A stretch of DNA of 64,000 nucleotides from Clostridium sp. DL-VIII (GCF_000230835.1 NZ_CM001240.1:3545779-3609778), one strand, 5' to 3'; shown: positions 17,584-26,196, counted from the first letter of the stretch. Program-made: numbers and translations. The notes: a model not told the origin generated them from the letters alone.

Positions 17584-18962
17584 CTATTCTACCTGATCCG
17601 TTCTCATTTTATGGATAACGGAGCTATATCCACGTATAAACAGGAATAGTGTCAAAGCGCTGCCAATGATATCCGTTATAGGCCGCGAGTACCAAAGTCC
17701 GTCCATACCAAGGATTAGTGGCAGTGAATAAATCATAACTGCGAATAAACCTATTTGATAAAAAATGCTTAGAAATATGGAGCTTTTCTCATTGCCTGTC
17801 ATCATCATGAAACCCAGACTAGTCGGAACAACGGTAGCCAAGGGTAATAGAATAGTGAATTTACGCAAGCCATCCAAAGTAAGTGGGACCAAAGATGGGT
17901 CGTTGATAAAAAGGGAAGCCCAAAAATGTGGAAATATTTGAATCAGAATAAGTCCGACCAATAAGATTACCGCATTCCATGCTAATGCTATCTTAAATAC
18001 GGTAAATGTTCTACTATAATTTTTTTTTGCAAAGTTAAATCCTGCAATTGGTTGTAAACCTTGCCCGACACCGTGTATAGGCATTAAAAATATCACTAGA
18101 ATAGAATTTATCGCAGTCATCGCACCTACGGACAATTCTCCCCCATGTAGTGCCAGTGAGTAATTTTCCACCAGTTGCGCAATGCTTATTGAAAGCTGGT
18201 TAGTAAAAGGAACAATCCCTATTTTTATAATTGATTTGAGTATTGATAGAACTGGGCGAAACATGGCTCTTGACAGTCTTAAATATGCCTTCCTGCTTAT
18301 AAAATATCCAAAACCAATTGAGGTAACAACACCCTAAGATATGACGCTAGCAATTGCTGTACCGGCAATTCCAATGTGCAAGCCTAATATCAAAATTGTA
18401 TCTAAAATGAATTTACAATACACCCGGTCAATGTAATTACGGCAGATAAAGTTGGTCGTCCATCGGCCCTTATGAGGGTCGGTAATGCGAAGCTGAACAT
18501 ATTAAAAATGGTTCCTAAGACTATGATTGAAATAAAGCTGTCAGCATAAGGACGGGATTCGCCTGTGATACCAAGCAATCCAAAAATTTGTTGCTTAAAG
18601 ATAAAAAACATAACGGTGATTATCAAACTAATAATGGTAACATAAGTGAAGGCATTTCCTGCCGTTTTCTCTGCCGCCTCTTTTTGCCTTTCTCCAAGTC
18701 GAATAGATATGCTTGAACTGGCACCAACGGCAATTAAGGCCGTTATTGCCAGAATGATTGTCGATATTGGCATCGTATACCCTATACCGGTTAAAGCTAA
18801 CGCTCCAATCCCTTCTATATGGCCGATATAAATTCGATCAACTATCTGATATAGTGAATTCACAATCAATCTAAGTATAGTAGGAATAGAATACTGTGCC
18901 AGCAGTATTCCAATTGGTTTTTGTTCCAGTTCATCGATTTTTCCTGTTTTTTTTGTTTCCAT
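17584..18962 (-). pseudogene. MATE-family multidrug/Na+ antiporter, broken by frameshift and nonsense
   Basis: Reading from ATG 18962, the first 186 residues are a normal MATE N-terminus (Leu-Ala-Gln-Tyr-Ser-Ile-Pro ... Gly-Ala-Ser-Ser-Ser-Ile-Ser-Ile-Arg-Leu-Gly). After Ile-Val-Asn the frame is lost by one missing base in a T-rich stretch (about 18405). The restored frame meets TAG near 18337 where Gln (CAG) is expected. From there about 240 residues of good MATE sequence continue to 17584. The summed length (about 458 residues) equals a full transporter, so decay is recent. AAGGAG precedes the start. The G+C is visibly above the neighbouring core genes, suggesting transfer. Confidence 0.88.
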
Positions 18963-19021
18963 AATTCATTTCTCCTTTTTACTTAGCTTTATGTCCTACA
19001 ATGCTGAGAAGGTATAAGATT

Positions 19022-19062
19022 TTATAAAATACAATGTAGACTGTAATTATCCATAATTGTTT
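19022..19062 (-). promoter_or_regulatory. Promoter/operator repeat upstream of the MATE gene
   Basis: On the minus strand this reads AATTACAGTCTACATTGTA followed by TTTTATAAA. It is nearly identical to 19501-19546 ahead of the methyltransferase (AATTACAGTCTGTATTGTA). The shared core TACAGTCTGTA is an 11-base palindrome around one base, as in TetR-type operators. No matching regulator gene is adjacent. Confidence 0.5.
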
Positions 19063-19086
19063 TAAAAAATCAGCAGCTAAAACTAT

Positions 19087-19487
19087 CTACTTTTTAACTG
19101 CGAGTACAGTATATACAGCATCATTAATTTTAGTCTTTTTCACAATTTTAAAGCCAATTGATGACAATGCTTTCTCAAGTTCCTTTGATCCAATACGAAT
19201 GGACATTGGAGGTCCTTCCACTATTTGGTCGTCCTTTTGATACTCCAGACATAACGGGTGTCCTCCTGATTTTAGTACATTAAATATATTTGACAGTGCT
19301 TTTGTCAGTGAACTTACTTCGTGGAGTATTAAGGATGCCATAACAAAATCAATACTGTGATCTTCAATACTTAAGTTTTCAATAAAACCTTGCATTAATT
19401 CAATATTAGTAAGTCCTTTTTCCTTTGCCTACTATCTAAAAAGGCAATTTTGCTTAAAAATTTTTGATCCATGTGGTTGTGATTCAT
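19087..19487 (-). pseudogene. SAM-dependent methyltransferase, internally deleted
   Basis: ATG at complement 19487 follows GGAGGTTTTATT and encodes Met-Asn-His-Asn-His-Met-Asp-Gln-Lys-Phe-Leu-Ser-Lys-Ile-Ala-Phe-Leu-Asp-Ser, the usual start of a small UbiE-like methyltransferase. It soon runs out of frame. A second frame from about 19395 supplies the C-terminal half (Phe-Val-Met-Ala-Ser-Leu-Ile-Leu-His-Glu-Val, then Leu-Lys-Ser-Gly-Gly). The segment with the SAM-binding Gly-x-Gly motif is missing, so no activity is expected. It shares its promoter-like repeat with the MATE gene. Confidence 0.75.
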
Positions 19488-19500
19488 AATAAAACCTCCT

Positions 19501-19546
19501 ATAAAATACAATACAGACTGTAATTATCTATAATTATGTTAAAATC
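19501..19546 (-). promoter_or_regulatory. Promoter/operator repeat upstream of the methyltransferase
   Basis: Second copy of the repeat at 19022-19062; contains TACAGTCTGTA and the following TTGTATTTTAT. Located just before the GGAGG ribosome site of the broken methyltransferase. The remaining sequence to 19897 shows no recognisable gene. Confidence 0.5.
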
Positions 19547-19897
19547 GGTATCCTAAAGCGAAAACTGATTTTCTTGGATCAGCGTTTTGAACTATTAAAT
19601 AGTAAGCATATTTCTAGATTTGTTTCAGCATCAAATGTATTTTCAAACTAAATGAAAATTTTTGGAGCAAATATTGCACTTTCTGTTCTAATAATACGCA
19701 ACGCCAATCTATTATCATACCTGAAGGAATTACCTTTATCTTCCGAAATGAAATGCTTGTGAACATGCAGCAACAAATATGCCCTTCTGCATAAACTTTT
19801 AGTTTTAGCGGTTATAACAGATATGTACTTCAATGCTAGGGGATGGAACTGTATAATAATTTTAGTGAGGAAGGAGGCGCTGAATAATAAAAAAGGT

Positions 19898-20224
19898 CTA
19901 TCCGCAAATCCAGGTCTTTTTTCTGGCGATATACTCTGTAATATGTAATCTATGGTGTGTTAGCCTTTGAAGAGCCAGATACTGTGAAACTCGCCAGGGT
20001 TGAATGTTGATACGCCCAACGCGTGCAAAGTCAGCAATGACAACTGAGTCAATACCATGATTTTTATCTAAAGAATTAAAGGAATTCTTATAATTAGCTA
20101 ATTCCTTCGGATTTAAACAGTACACATGAATAGAAAAAGGTGCAAGATTGCTAAAGAAGACAGATGGTTTGTGATATATGTCCCATAAAAGATAGTAGAT
20201 TCCAGACCTGGGAACCGGCTTCAT
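19898..20224 (-). mobile_element. IS110-family transposase fragment
   Basis: The last 100 or so residues of a minus-strand frame match the N-terminal DEDD RuvC-like domain of IS110 transposases: Asn-Pro-Lys-Glu-Leu-Ala-Asn-Tyr-Lys, Gly-Ile-Asp-Ser-Val-Val-Ile-Ala-Asp and Leu-Ala-Leu-Gln-Arg-Leu-Thr. The extreme N-terminus and the whole C-terminal Tnp_20 half are absent, so it is a relic. It adjoins TnpB debris on the opposite strand. Confidence 0.65.
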
Positions 20225-20261
20225 CTTAATGAAAAGCTCTTTATTGATGATGATTGTGGTT

Positions 20262-20474
20262 CTAATTGATAAACCATTTGAAAATATTAATGAAACTAAA
20301 ACAGTAAGAAAATTAGTAAAGAAATTAAAATGAGAACAAAGAAAGCTTTCAAGGAAATATGAAAGTTTAAAATTAAGAAATAAAAAGAAAGGAGAAGCTA
20401 CTAGACAAAATATCCGCAAACAAGTAATTAAGGAAAAATCTCGATATGGGTATATTTGTCCATATTTTAAGTAG
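20262..20474 (+). pseudogene. TnpB (IS200/IS605 family) internal fragment
   Basis: The frame encodes Glu-Asn-Ile-Asn-Glu-Thr-Lys-Thr-Val-Arg-Lys-Leu, Gln-Arg-Lys-Leu-Ser-Arg-Lys-Tyr-Glu-Ser-Leu-Lys and Gly-Glu-Ala-Thr-Arg-Gln-Asn-Ile, the helical middle part of TnpB. A TGA interrupts it at 20331-20333. Both ends of the gene are missing. It ends 12 bases before the SDR start codon, so this debris lies where the SDR promoter should be. Confidence 0.7.
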
Positions 20475-20485
20475 CAGTATATTAT

Positions 20486-21466
20486 ATGACTACTAAACAA
20501 CAGCCTATTGGAACTGGATTTACTGCCTCATCAACCGCAAGCGAGGTTCTTGCAGGTATTGATCTTTCTGGCAAAAACATTATCATCACAGGAGGGCATA
20601 GTGGCCTCGGTCTGGAGGCGACTCGAGTGTTAAGCGAGGCAGGGGCCTCCGTCACCGTGGGTAGTCGGTATCCAGAGCGTGCTGCCGCATCGCTGAAAGG
20701 GATTGAGAGAGTCGAGATTAGCCAGCTCGACCTCATGGATCCTTTGTCGATTAAATCATTCGCCGCACGGTGGATTGATTCGAACAGGCCACTCCACATC
20801 CTAATTAATTGTGCCGGCCTTCCTGGGCCTGCCGAACGGGTAGTTGATGCTCGTGGCTACGAAAGTCAGTTCTCGACAAACTATTTGGGACATTTTCAGC
20901 TCTCATTGGAATTGTTTCCTGCACTCAGGGATGCGCATGGCGCTCGTATTGTCAATGTTTCGTCTGGCGCTCAGCGGTTTGCGGAAATACGCTGGGACGA
21001 TCCAAACTTCACCACTGGCTATAACCGAGATGTAGCTTACGCTCAGTCGAAAAGGGCGGTAGTTTTGTTAGCAGTGGAGCTTGACCGCCGCTGGGCAGAA
21101 TTTGGTATCCGCGCCTATGCGGTTCATCCAGGTGTCATAGTTGGTACGCCACTAAACAGCGCCGTAGGCGAAGAAGCACTTAGGGCAATGGGACTTGTCG
21201 GCGAGGACGGAAAACCCATTATTGATCCCGAACACGGCAAAAAAAATATCCAACAGGGTGCCAGCACGATTGTATTTGCAGCATCCAGCCCTCTACTTGC
21301 GGAAATTGGTGGAGTATACCTTAAGGACAACGATATCTCGGCGTTGAACGACGAACCGATTCCCGTGACTGCACAGAATGTTCCTTCGGACATCACATCG
21401 GCATCAATTGACCCTGATTCGGCACGACGCCTTTGGGACTTGGGCGAGAAGATGCTACAAAAGTAG
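20486..21466 (+). CDS. Short-chain dehydrogenase/reductase, horizontally acquired
   Basis: 326 residues. Classical SDR signals: Thr-Gly-Gly-His-Ser-Gly-Leu-Gly (35-42) for NAD(P) binding, Asn-Cys-Ala-Gly near 112, and catalytic Tyr-Ala-Gln-Ser-Lys near 187. It resembles the retinol-dehydrogenase/protochlorophyllide-reductase-like branch; the substrate is unknown. By eye its base composition is about half G+C, with GC-rich third positions, unlike almost everything else here, so recent transfer is very likely. No Shine-Dalgarno is visible before ATG 20486 (GTAGCAGTATATTAT), and a TnpB fragment ends just upstream, so expression is doubtful. A terminator follows the gene. Confidence 0.9.
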   Translation: MTTKQQPIGTGFTASSTASEVLAGIDLSGKNIIITGGHSGLGLEATRVLSEAGASVTVGSRYPERAAASLKGIERVEISQLDLMDPLSIKSFAARWIDSNRPLHILINCAGLPGPAERVVDARGYESQFSTNYLGHFQLSLELFPALRDAHGARIVNVSSGAQRFAEIRWDDPNFTTGYNRDVAYAQSKRAVVLLAVELDRRWAEFGIRAYAVHPGVIVGTPLNSAVGEEALRAMGLVGEDGKPIIDPEHGKKNIQQGASTIVFAASSPLLAEIGGVYLKDNDISALNDEPIPVTAQNVPSDITSASIDPDSARRLWDLGEKMLQK

Positions 21467-21516
21467 GGGATTGGCAACATATTCATTAGAACCATTTTGT
21501 CGGATTATCGGAAATT

Positions 21517-21555
21517 AAAAAATGAGCCATGTGGTTGATCATATGGCTCATTTTT
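21517..21555. terminator. Bidirectional terminator between SDR and lysR
   Basis: AAAAAATGAGCCAT pairs with ATGGCTCATTTTT around a 10-12 nt loop; A-run left and T-run right serve both convergent genes. Confidence 0.85.
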
Positions 21556-21739
21556 ACAATAATTTGTTATTGTTGAGTACCTGAAGGACTTCTGCATTAT
21601 ATGATGTCCAGATTTCCAGCTATTCACAACCGGGAGACTTCCATAGCAACTTATTAATTCGTGAACCATTCGCTGCATTGAAGAAAGAAACATATTAGTA
21701 TCCCCTTGTGGGCTGGTCTTATAAAAATGCTCATAACAC

Positions 21740-22639
21740 TTATTTAAGGGCTTCAAACTTAGCGGTTTTAAGGATATTTATAAATTCAAGAACTGCGGAT
21801 GTTGGTTCTGCAGGATAAAGAAGCCCGTATGGACAGACGAAATTCAAATCGCTGGGGATGGTTAACAAAGACGGATGAACGGAATCCCAGGCATCTAACG
21901 TGAGTAGAATCTCATTTCCCTGCTCGCATCTGTTAAATACATCGATGGAATAGTGGGGCGGTCCTTCTATAATTTGAATTTCCGGGTGATGTGTCATTAT
22001 GAAATCACGAATGCTGTCGATCAACCCACTGGTGCCGCGTCTTGTGATAATCAATTTCTCGCCATGTAAATCTGTCAAAGAAAGTACCTTCTTCTGCGAT
22101 AAATGATGCCTGATTGACACCGCAAAACAAAAACGATACTCACCGAGCTTCAGTGCCTGAACGGTCCCTATCCAGTTCCCTATAACTTTAGGAACGACGA
22201 AAACGTCAAAATTTTTTCCCAAATAGCGGGTTGCTTCGTTTTGAGCATCTGGCTCGTCCTCAAACGGGACGATTTTTATTTTAAATTGCGGATATTGTTC
22301 GCGTATCTCATTCCAAATATCCAGTAATACCTTACACGGGCTCAGCAAAGAAGTTCCCAAATGGATGACGTGTGTATTTTCTTGTACGGTTTTCTGTGCA
22401 TGTAAGATAGCAGCTGCGGTGTAATTCAAAATTTTCTTTGAGTCTTGATAAAATGACTTCCCAGCTTCTGATAAATGTATACCATGGTTTGTGCGATACA
22501 AAAGAGGCACACCAACGATTGACTCCAATATATTTATTTGCTTTATCACTGCTGTCGGCGAAATAAACAGCTTTTCGGCAGCCTTGGAAAAGCTGCCATT
22601 ATCCGCAACTTGAATAAATGTTTTCATTTGATTTATCAT
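21740..22639 (-). CDS. LysR-family transcriptional regulator
   Basis: 299 residues. The N-terminal winged helix (residues 1-60, Phe-Ser-Lys-Ala-Ala-Glu-Lys-Leu-Phe-Ile-Ser-Pro-Thr-Ala-Val) and the two-lobed effector domain are complete. It is convergent with the SDR gene and of intermediate G+C, so it belongs to the acquired island. A plausible GGAGTGTCACAAT site lies before the start. A small frame between it and the terminator (21505-21738) shows nothing recognisable. Its target is unknown; the usual divergent partner gene is absent. Confidence 0.88.
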   Translation of the reverse strand: MINQMKTFIQVADNGSFSKAAEKLFISPTAVIKQINILESIVGVPLLYRTNHGIHLSEAGKSFYQDSKKILNYTAAAILHAQKTVQENTHVIHLGTSLLSPCKVLLDIWNEIREQYPQFKIKIVPFEDEPDAQNEATRYLGKNFDVFVVPKVIGNWIGTVQALKLGEYRFCFAVSIRHHLSQKKVLSLTDLHGEKLIITRRGTSGLIDSIRDFIMTHHPEIQIIEGPPHYSIDVFNRCEQGNEILLTLDAWDSVHPSLLTIPSDLNFVCPYGLLYPAEPTSAVLEFINILKTAKFEALK

Positions 22640-22884
22640 ATTGTGACACTCCTATTAGTATAAACTTTTTGTTTATGCAATCATAACTGATATGCATTTC
22701 ATTGTCAAGATACGAGGAAATATCCGCTTTATTTATAGAATTAGATAATTTATAGTATATGAAAGTACCAAAAAGGAAGTTTTAAACAGGCTCTATTGAT
22801 AAAGAGAATTTTAATAAGTTAGATATAGTAGAATAAATAGGTGCTTTGTTTTTAGATTGTAATGATAGAGCTTTTTTAAAATAA

Positions 22885-22981
22885 TGTTTTTTGGGAGAGC
22901 AATTATACCAATATAAAATAAATATTGTAAAGGGGAAATTCGCACGCTCTGAACTGCCCCCTGTACAACATTTGTTTTCAA
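22885..22981 (+). repeat. Dispersed repeat, copy A
   Basis: About 95 bases aligning with 25212-25303 at roughly 80 percent by eye; shared blocks include GCAATTATACCAAT / ACAATTATACCAAT, AAATAAATATTGTAAA and ACAACATTT. No coding role was identified. The rest of 22640-23046 shows no gene. Confidence 0.6.
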
Positions 22982-23046
22982 TAGTAAATAATTGTGTAAT
23001 AGACAAATTATAATTTCTAGGTGCATACCCATTTTTGAAAGCCGCC

Positions 23047-23090
23047 TTGACAAAAAAATAAGAATGAGATAATATAGTTGATAATATCAA
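23047..23090 (+). promoter_or_regulatory. Promoter and candidate operator of the MarR-GNAT gene
   Basis: TTGACA (23047-23052), 17-base spacer, TAATAT (23070-23075). The palindrome TTGATAATATCAA (23078-23090) overlies the expected transcription start, which suits autorepression by a MarR-type protein. Confidence 0.7.
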
Positions 23091-23108
23091 TAAATTTGGA
23101 GGCGCGGT

Positions 23109-24005
23109 ATGAATAAAGAGGAAATGATTAGAAAAGAGATAAGATTAATTGTGAGGGAATTGGGTTTATTAAATTACAATTGCTTTAATTCAGGCTTGAC
23201 ACTTGCACAAGCACACATATTAAACTACCTAAGGCAAAACGGAAAGACTCCTTTTAATGAATTGTTGATAAACCTTGGTATTGATAAGGCTTCACTTAGT
23301 AGAATAGTTAGTAATATGGAAGCAAAAAATTACTTAGAATTGAAAAAGTCTGAAAATGATAAGAGAATGAAAGATATTTGTCTTTTACCATTGGGTTTGA
23401 CAACTATTAATGATGGGGATTATAACGCAAATACATTTATGAATGAAATTTTAGATTTAGGAGATAGCGAGGATATAGACAATATTGTTAGGGCATTTAA
23501 AGTATTTCGTATTCTTGCATTAAAAAACAATCTTAGAAAGAATGATTCTAGAATTTTGATTGAAAAAATTCCAGAAAATTATATGGATGATGCAATAAAA
23601 TTAGCAACAGAAGTATTTACTAATGAGCAGGGTATCCCAGCAGAATCAATTGCAATTGATGCTAATTTAAAACCAATCTGGTGGTGTGCAAGAGTAGGTG
23701 AAGATGTTATTGGGGTTGTTGCAACATGGAAAGAAAAAGATAAATGGAAATGGGGAAGATTTGCTATTGATAAGAGACTGCGAGGTTTAGGTCTTGGTCA
23801 AAAAATGGCTATCCATTCATTAAAAGAGATTTTTAGACAATATACGGACGAGTTATATATTGAGGCAAGAGAAGTAACTGTAAATATGCTAATAAAATTT
23901 GGATGTAAAGTTATTGGAGAAACAGAAGATTTTTATGGCGAGCCCATAACACCAATATTATTAAATAAAGAATTGTTTGATGAACATTTGAAAAGTTATA
24001 TCTAA
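23109..24005 (+). CDS. MarR-type regulator fused to GNAT acetyltransferase
   Basis: 298 residues. Residues 1-140 form a MarR winged helix (Leu-Gly-Ile-Asp-Lys-Ala-Ser-Leu-Ser-Arg-Ile-Val-Ser-Asn-Met-Glu); residues 150-290 a GNAT domain (Arg-Leu-Arg-Gly-Leu-Gly-Leu-Gly-Gln-Lys acetyl-CoA loop). MarR-GNAT fusions are a known architecture, thought to couple sensing or modification to DNA binding. GGAGGCG precedes ATG 23109. A strong promoter with an overlapping palindrome lies upstream. A small membrane protein gene follows 50 bases later and may be co-transcribed. Confidence 0.88.
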   Translation: MNKEEMIRKEIRLIVRELGLLNYNCFNSGLTLAQAHILNYLRQNGKTPFNELLINLGIDKASLSRIVSNMEAKNYLELKKSENDKRMKDICLLPLGLTTINDGDYNANTFMNEILDLGDSEDIDNIVRAFKVFRILALKNNLRKNDSRILIEKIPENYMDDAIKLATEVFTNEQGIPAESIAIDANLKPIWWCARVGEDVIGVVATWKEKDKWKWGRFAIDKRLRGLGLGQKMAIHSLKEIFRQYTDELYIEAREVTVNMLIKFGCKVIGETEDFYGEPITPILLNKELFDEHLKSYI

Positions 24006-24055
24006 CGTATAAAATTATTGGAAATAGAATCAAAATAAGAATAGAGGTGTTTTAT

Positions 24056-24340
24056 ATGAAAACAGAAAAAATTATACTTACTCTTGTTTTAGTTGTTATT
24101 TGTATTTTGATAACACAGATTTTTCTTGCTATGGCAGTTCTCATGCTTTGTGAAAATACTAATAGCAGAATAGAAATTATTGCATACGTGTCAAGTTTGG
24201 CTCCTGGAATTATATTAGGTTTATTTTTAGGTAACTTATTTGAATTGCTCACCGGAAGAAGTTTTAGAGAAATGTATTATAGATTCTATTCTTTTGATAA
24301 ATCTAATAATTTTGATAATGATAATAAAAATGTAGATTAA
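24056..24340 (+). CDS. Small two-helix membrane protein
   Basis: 94 residues with two strong hydrophobic helices (about 5-32 and 43-65) and a polar Asn/Asp-rich tail. ATG 24056 is preferred over the overlapping GTG at 24047 because GAGGTG (24044-24049) is at correct spacing for the ATG. No family recognised. Confidence 0.6.
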   Translation: MKTEKIILTLVLVVICILITQIFLAMAVLMLCENTNSRIEIIAYVSSLAPGIILGLFLGNLFELLTGRSFREMYYRFYSFDKSNNFDNDNKNVD

Positions 24341-24485
24341 AATTCAATTAAATTTAAGATATATAAATGTGCTTTATTAATGTAGTGAAATAGATATTAA
24401 TTAGTTAGATAAATTCAAATTTATCGTTGAGGTAATTCGTAATGTTCTTATATCATGAATCAATAAAAATAAATAGCAAATTGTA

Positions 24486-24524
24486 AAATCGTATTATTCA
24501 AGAGATTGAATTTACGATTTTTTT
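24486..24524 (+). terminator. Intrinsic terminator
   Basis: AAATCGTA (24486-24493) pairs with TACGATTT (24513-24520), with inner ATTCAA/TTGAAT pairing, then a T-run. Confidence 0.75.
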
Positions 24525-24662
24525 AATACGTCATTCTAAGACAGGGTGAGGATAAAGAGAATTATATATTGCCATATTACTGACATAATGATTTAGTAAT
24601 ATATAAGTATAAAGTAGTTAAACATTATTTATCCCTTATTATATATAAATATCTAGTATTCA

Positions 24663-24698
24663 GAATGGTCTATTCACCCTAGTAGATCATTCTTTTTT
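24663..24698 (+). terminator. Intrinsic terminator
   Basis: GAATGGTCTA pairs with TAGATCATTC (one wobble) and is followed by TTTTTTG. No plus-strand gene lies directly before it, so it may be a relic or end a small RNA. Confidence 0.65.
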
Positions 24699-24749
24699 GT
24701 TTGAGTTATGATGAATGAATACTATAGATGTTAATTAAATTGTCTTAGA

Positions 24750-25106
24750 TTAGCTGAAAATAAAAATAGGCAATATAGCAACCCAAACAATATGGAAAAT
24801 GTTTATTAATATATATAATATAACAGCACCGGTAATAAAAATATTAGATAACATAAGCTGTTTATCTGTTGCTTTTTTCATTCTAAAAAATAAAATTATA
24901 AAAAGAATTGCTGGCAATAGAATTTTTAAGAAAAAGCTAGCTATATAGCTTTTTACAGTGTTAGACATTAAAGCATTTGCTTCCATATAGAAACCAGTGT
25001 TTAAAAGAAAAAGAGTAAATATTATATCTGTAACATTAAGTATATATAGAATTAAAAGTTTATTTCTTAAATTCGTAAGTGCATGGCTTTTTATAAAGTA
25101 TATCAA
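24750..25106 (-). CDS. DUF5658-like integral membrane protein
   Basis: About 118 residues with four hydrophobic helices. The segment Leu-Asn-Val-Thr-Asp-Ile-Ile-Phe-Thr-Leu-Phe-Leu-Leu-Asn-Thr-Gly, then Glu-Ala-Asn, fits the DUF5658 pattern (Asp in helix 1, Glu-x-Asn at the loop). The TTG at complement 25106 is chosen because GAGGTG lies directly upstream and overlaps the alternative GTG at 25115. Function unknown. Confidence 0.7.
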   Translation of the reverse strand: MIYFIKSHALTNLRNKLLILYILNVTDIIFTLFLLNTGFYMEANALMSNTVKSYIASFFLKILLPAILFIILFFRMKKATDKQLMLSNIFITGAVILYILINIFHIVWVAILPIFIFS

Positions 25107-25211
25107 TTTAAACACCTCTAATATAAATTTTTGCCATAAACTAAAAGAGCTAATCTAAAAAGTGCGATTATGAGTTTGAATAATGTAGAATATTATTGTA
25201 TAAGTGCAATG

Positions 25212-25303
25212 CTGTTTTGGGGGAGAACAATTATACCAATAGGAAATAAATATTGTAAAAGGAAATTTGATATGCGCTCACCCATTGACAACATTTATTT
25301 TCT
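25212..25303 (+). repeat. Dispersed repeat, copy B
   Basis: Homologous to copy A at 22885-22981, 2.3 kb away in the same orientation. No gene is evident in 25107-25507; the plus-strand open frame over the repeat has no ribosome site and is not conserved in copy A. Confidence 0.6.
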
Positions 25304-25507
25304 ATGGAGCTTAGTATTTACCCCAAAAACAATGGAGGCTCTTCCTACAATTTTAGTAGTTGATTCCACATTTTGTGGATATTTTAATTTTGCTTTTGTT
25401 CTAGATTTCTTCTGAAGTTTTGCCATACAATTGATAAATAGGATTTGATTATACTTAATTAATATTCTTACGAAAATAAAGTAATTCTGGAGATGACCTC
25501 TTCAGGA

Positions 25508-25684
25508 TTATTTTATTTCAATTTCAAGTTGTATATGCCTTGTATCAAGGAAATGATTATACTCTATTTTATAGTATAGAACTAATTTTCTTCGACTTTC
25601 GTAAGGCAATTTATTTACAAGTGAATTGTATTGTTCCAGTGAAGAAAAGCCTTTTTCTTTTATAAGCCATGTTGTAAATGTCAT
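25508..25684 (-). CDS. Small hypothetical protein (58 aa)
   Basis: Starting at complement 25684, the protein begins Met-Thr-Phe-Thr-Thr-Trp-Leu-Ile-Lys-Glu-Lys-Gly-Phe and is helical and charged, with no membrane helix. AAAGGATG sits about six to eight bases upstream. The longer frame from 25750 lacks a site. No family recognised; small proteins starting in this way occur in clostridial phage-like regions. Confidence 0.5.
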   Translation of the reverse strand: MTFTTWLIKEKGFSSLEQYNSLVNKLPYESRRKLVLYYKIEYNHFLDTRHIQLEIEIK

Positions 25685-25796
25685 TAGATTCATCCTTTCA
25701 TATATGGATTTGTAAACAGGAGCAAGCAGGCAATATGCTGCTAATCCCATTCAGTTTGCAGGTAATCTAAAAAATACTGGTATTTCTCGTGATAAT

Positions 25797-25945
25797 ATCA
25801 AGTGAAACTTGATTCTGGTGGGGTATCCAAATCGGAATCTTAGTTGAACTTATCTAGGGTCGTGCCGCTGTTAGCTCCAACTTAAAGAAGTTGGAGTGTT
25901 ACAGAGGCTAGACCTCAGATAAATCAGTTTTTCTAGCCTCTTCTT
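25797..25945 (+). mobile_element. Solitary IS200/IS605-like right end (omega-RNA-like)
   Basis: Shares long blocks with the minus-strand element at 49915-50071: CAAGTGAAACTTGATTC, GAATCTTAGTTGAACTTAT, CTAGGGTCGTGCC and GGCTAGAC-TCAGATAAAT. A short frame ending at the TAG in GAATCTTAG (Val-Lys-Leu-Asp-Ser-Gly-Gly-Val-Ser-Lys) looks like a residual TnpB C-terminus. Downstream, CTCCAAC/GTTGGAG and GAGGCTAGA/TCTAGCCTC form two hairpins, the last with a T-rich tail. No tnpB is attached. In IS605-type elements this region encodes the guide scaffold of TnpB; assignment to that role is an inference. Confidence 0.6.
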
Positions 25946-26095
25946 TTGATAAAATAGAAAGCCATGATTTATAGTGGCCATATGAATTAAATACTTCTTT
26001 AGTAGTAAGCTATTTAGTAAAAGAAAAGTATCTCATATATGTAAAATCCTTTCTTAAGTTGATATTATAATTATTGCCTAAATTACGAACAAATA

Positions 26096-26109
26096 TTCGC
26101 GAGAGCTTG
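26096..26109. promoter_or_regulatory. LexA/DinR-like box
   Basis: CGAACAAATATTCG is one conserved base from the Gram-positive SOS box pattern CGAAC-N4-GTTCG. It lies 88 bases before the start of the small RHH gene. Confidence 0.35.
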
Positions 26110-26196
26110 TACTTATTTGTATATTTTTTAAGTAATTTAAGTATAAGAATTTAAATTATTGGCTAGAATATTTTACAGAGAAGGAGTGGAATAATA

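Noticed and set aside
19648..19833. 61-residue minus-strand frame in the foreign island
   Set aside because: No start signal and no family; likely random or debris.
20482..20799. 105-residue minus-strand frame opposite the SDR gene
   Set aside because: Results from the G+C-rich codon use of the SDR gene; antisense shadow with no start signal.
21505..21756. 83-residue minus-strand frame after lysR
   Set aside because: Overlaps the lysR end and a bidirectional terminator, has no ribosome site and no recognisable family.
25170..25415. 81-residue plus-strand frame over repeat copy B
   Set aside because: No ribosome site; the frame is not preserved in repeat copy A.
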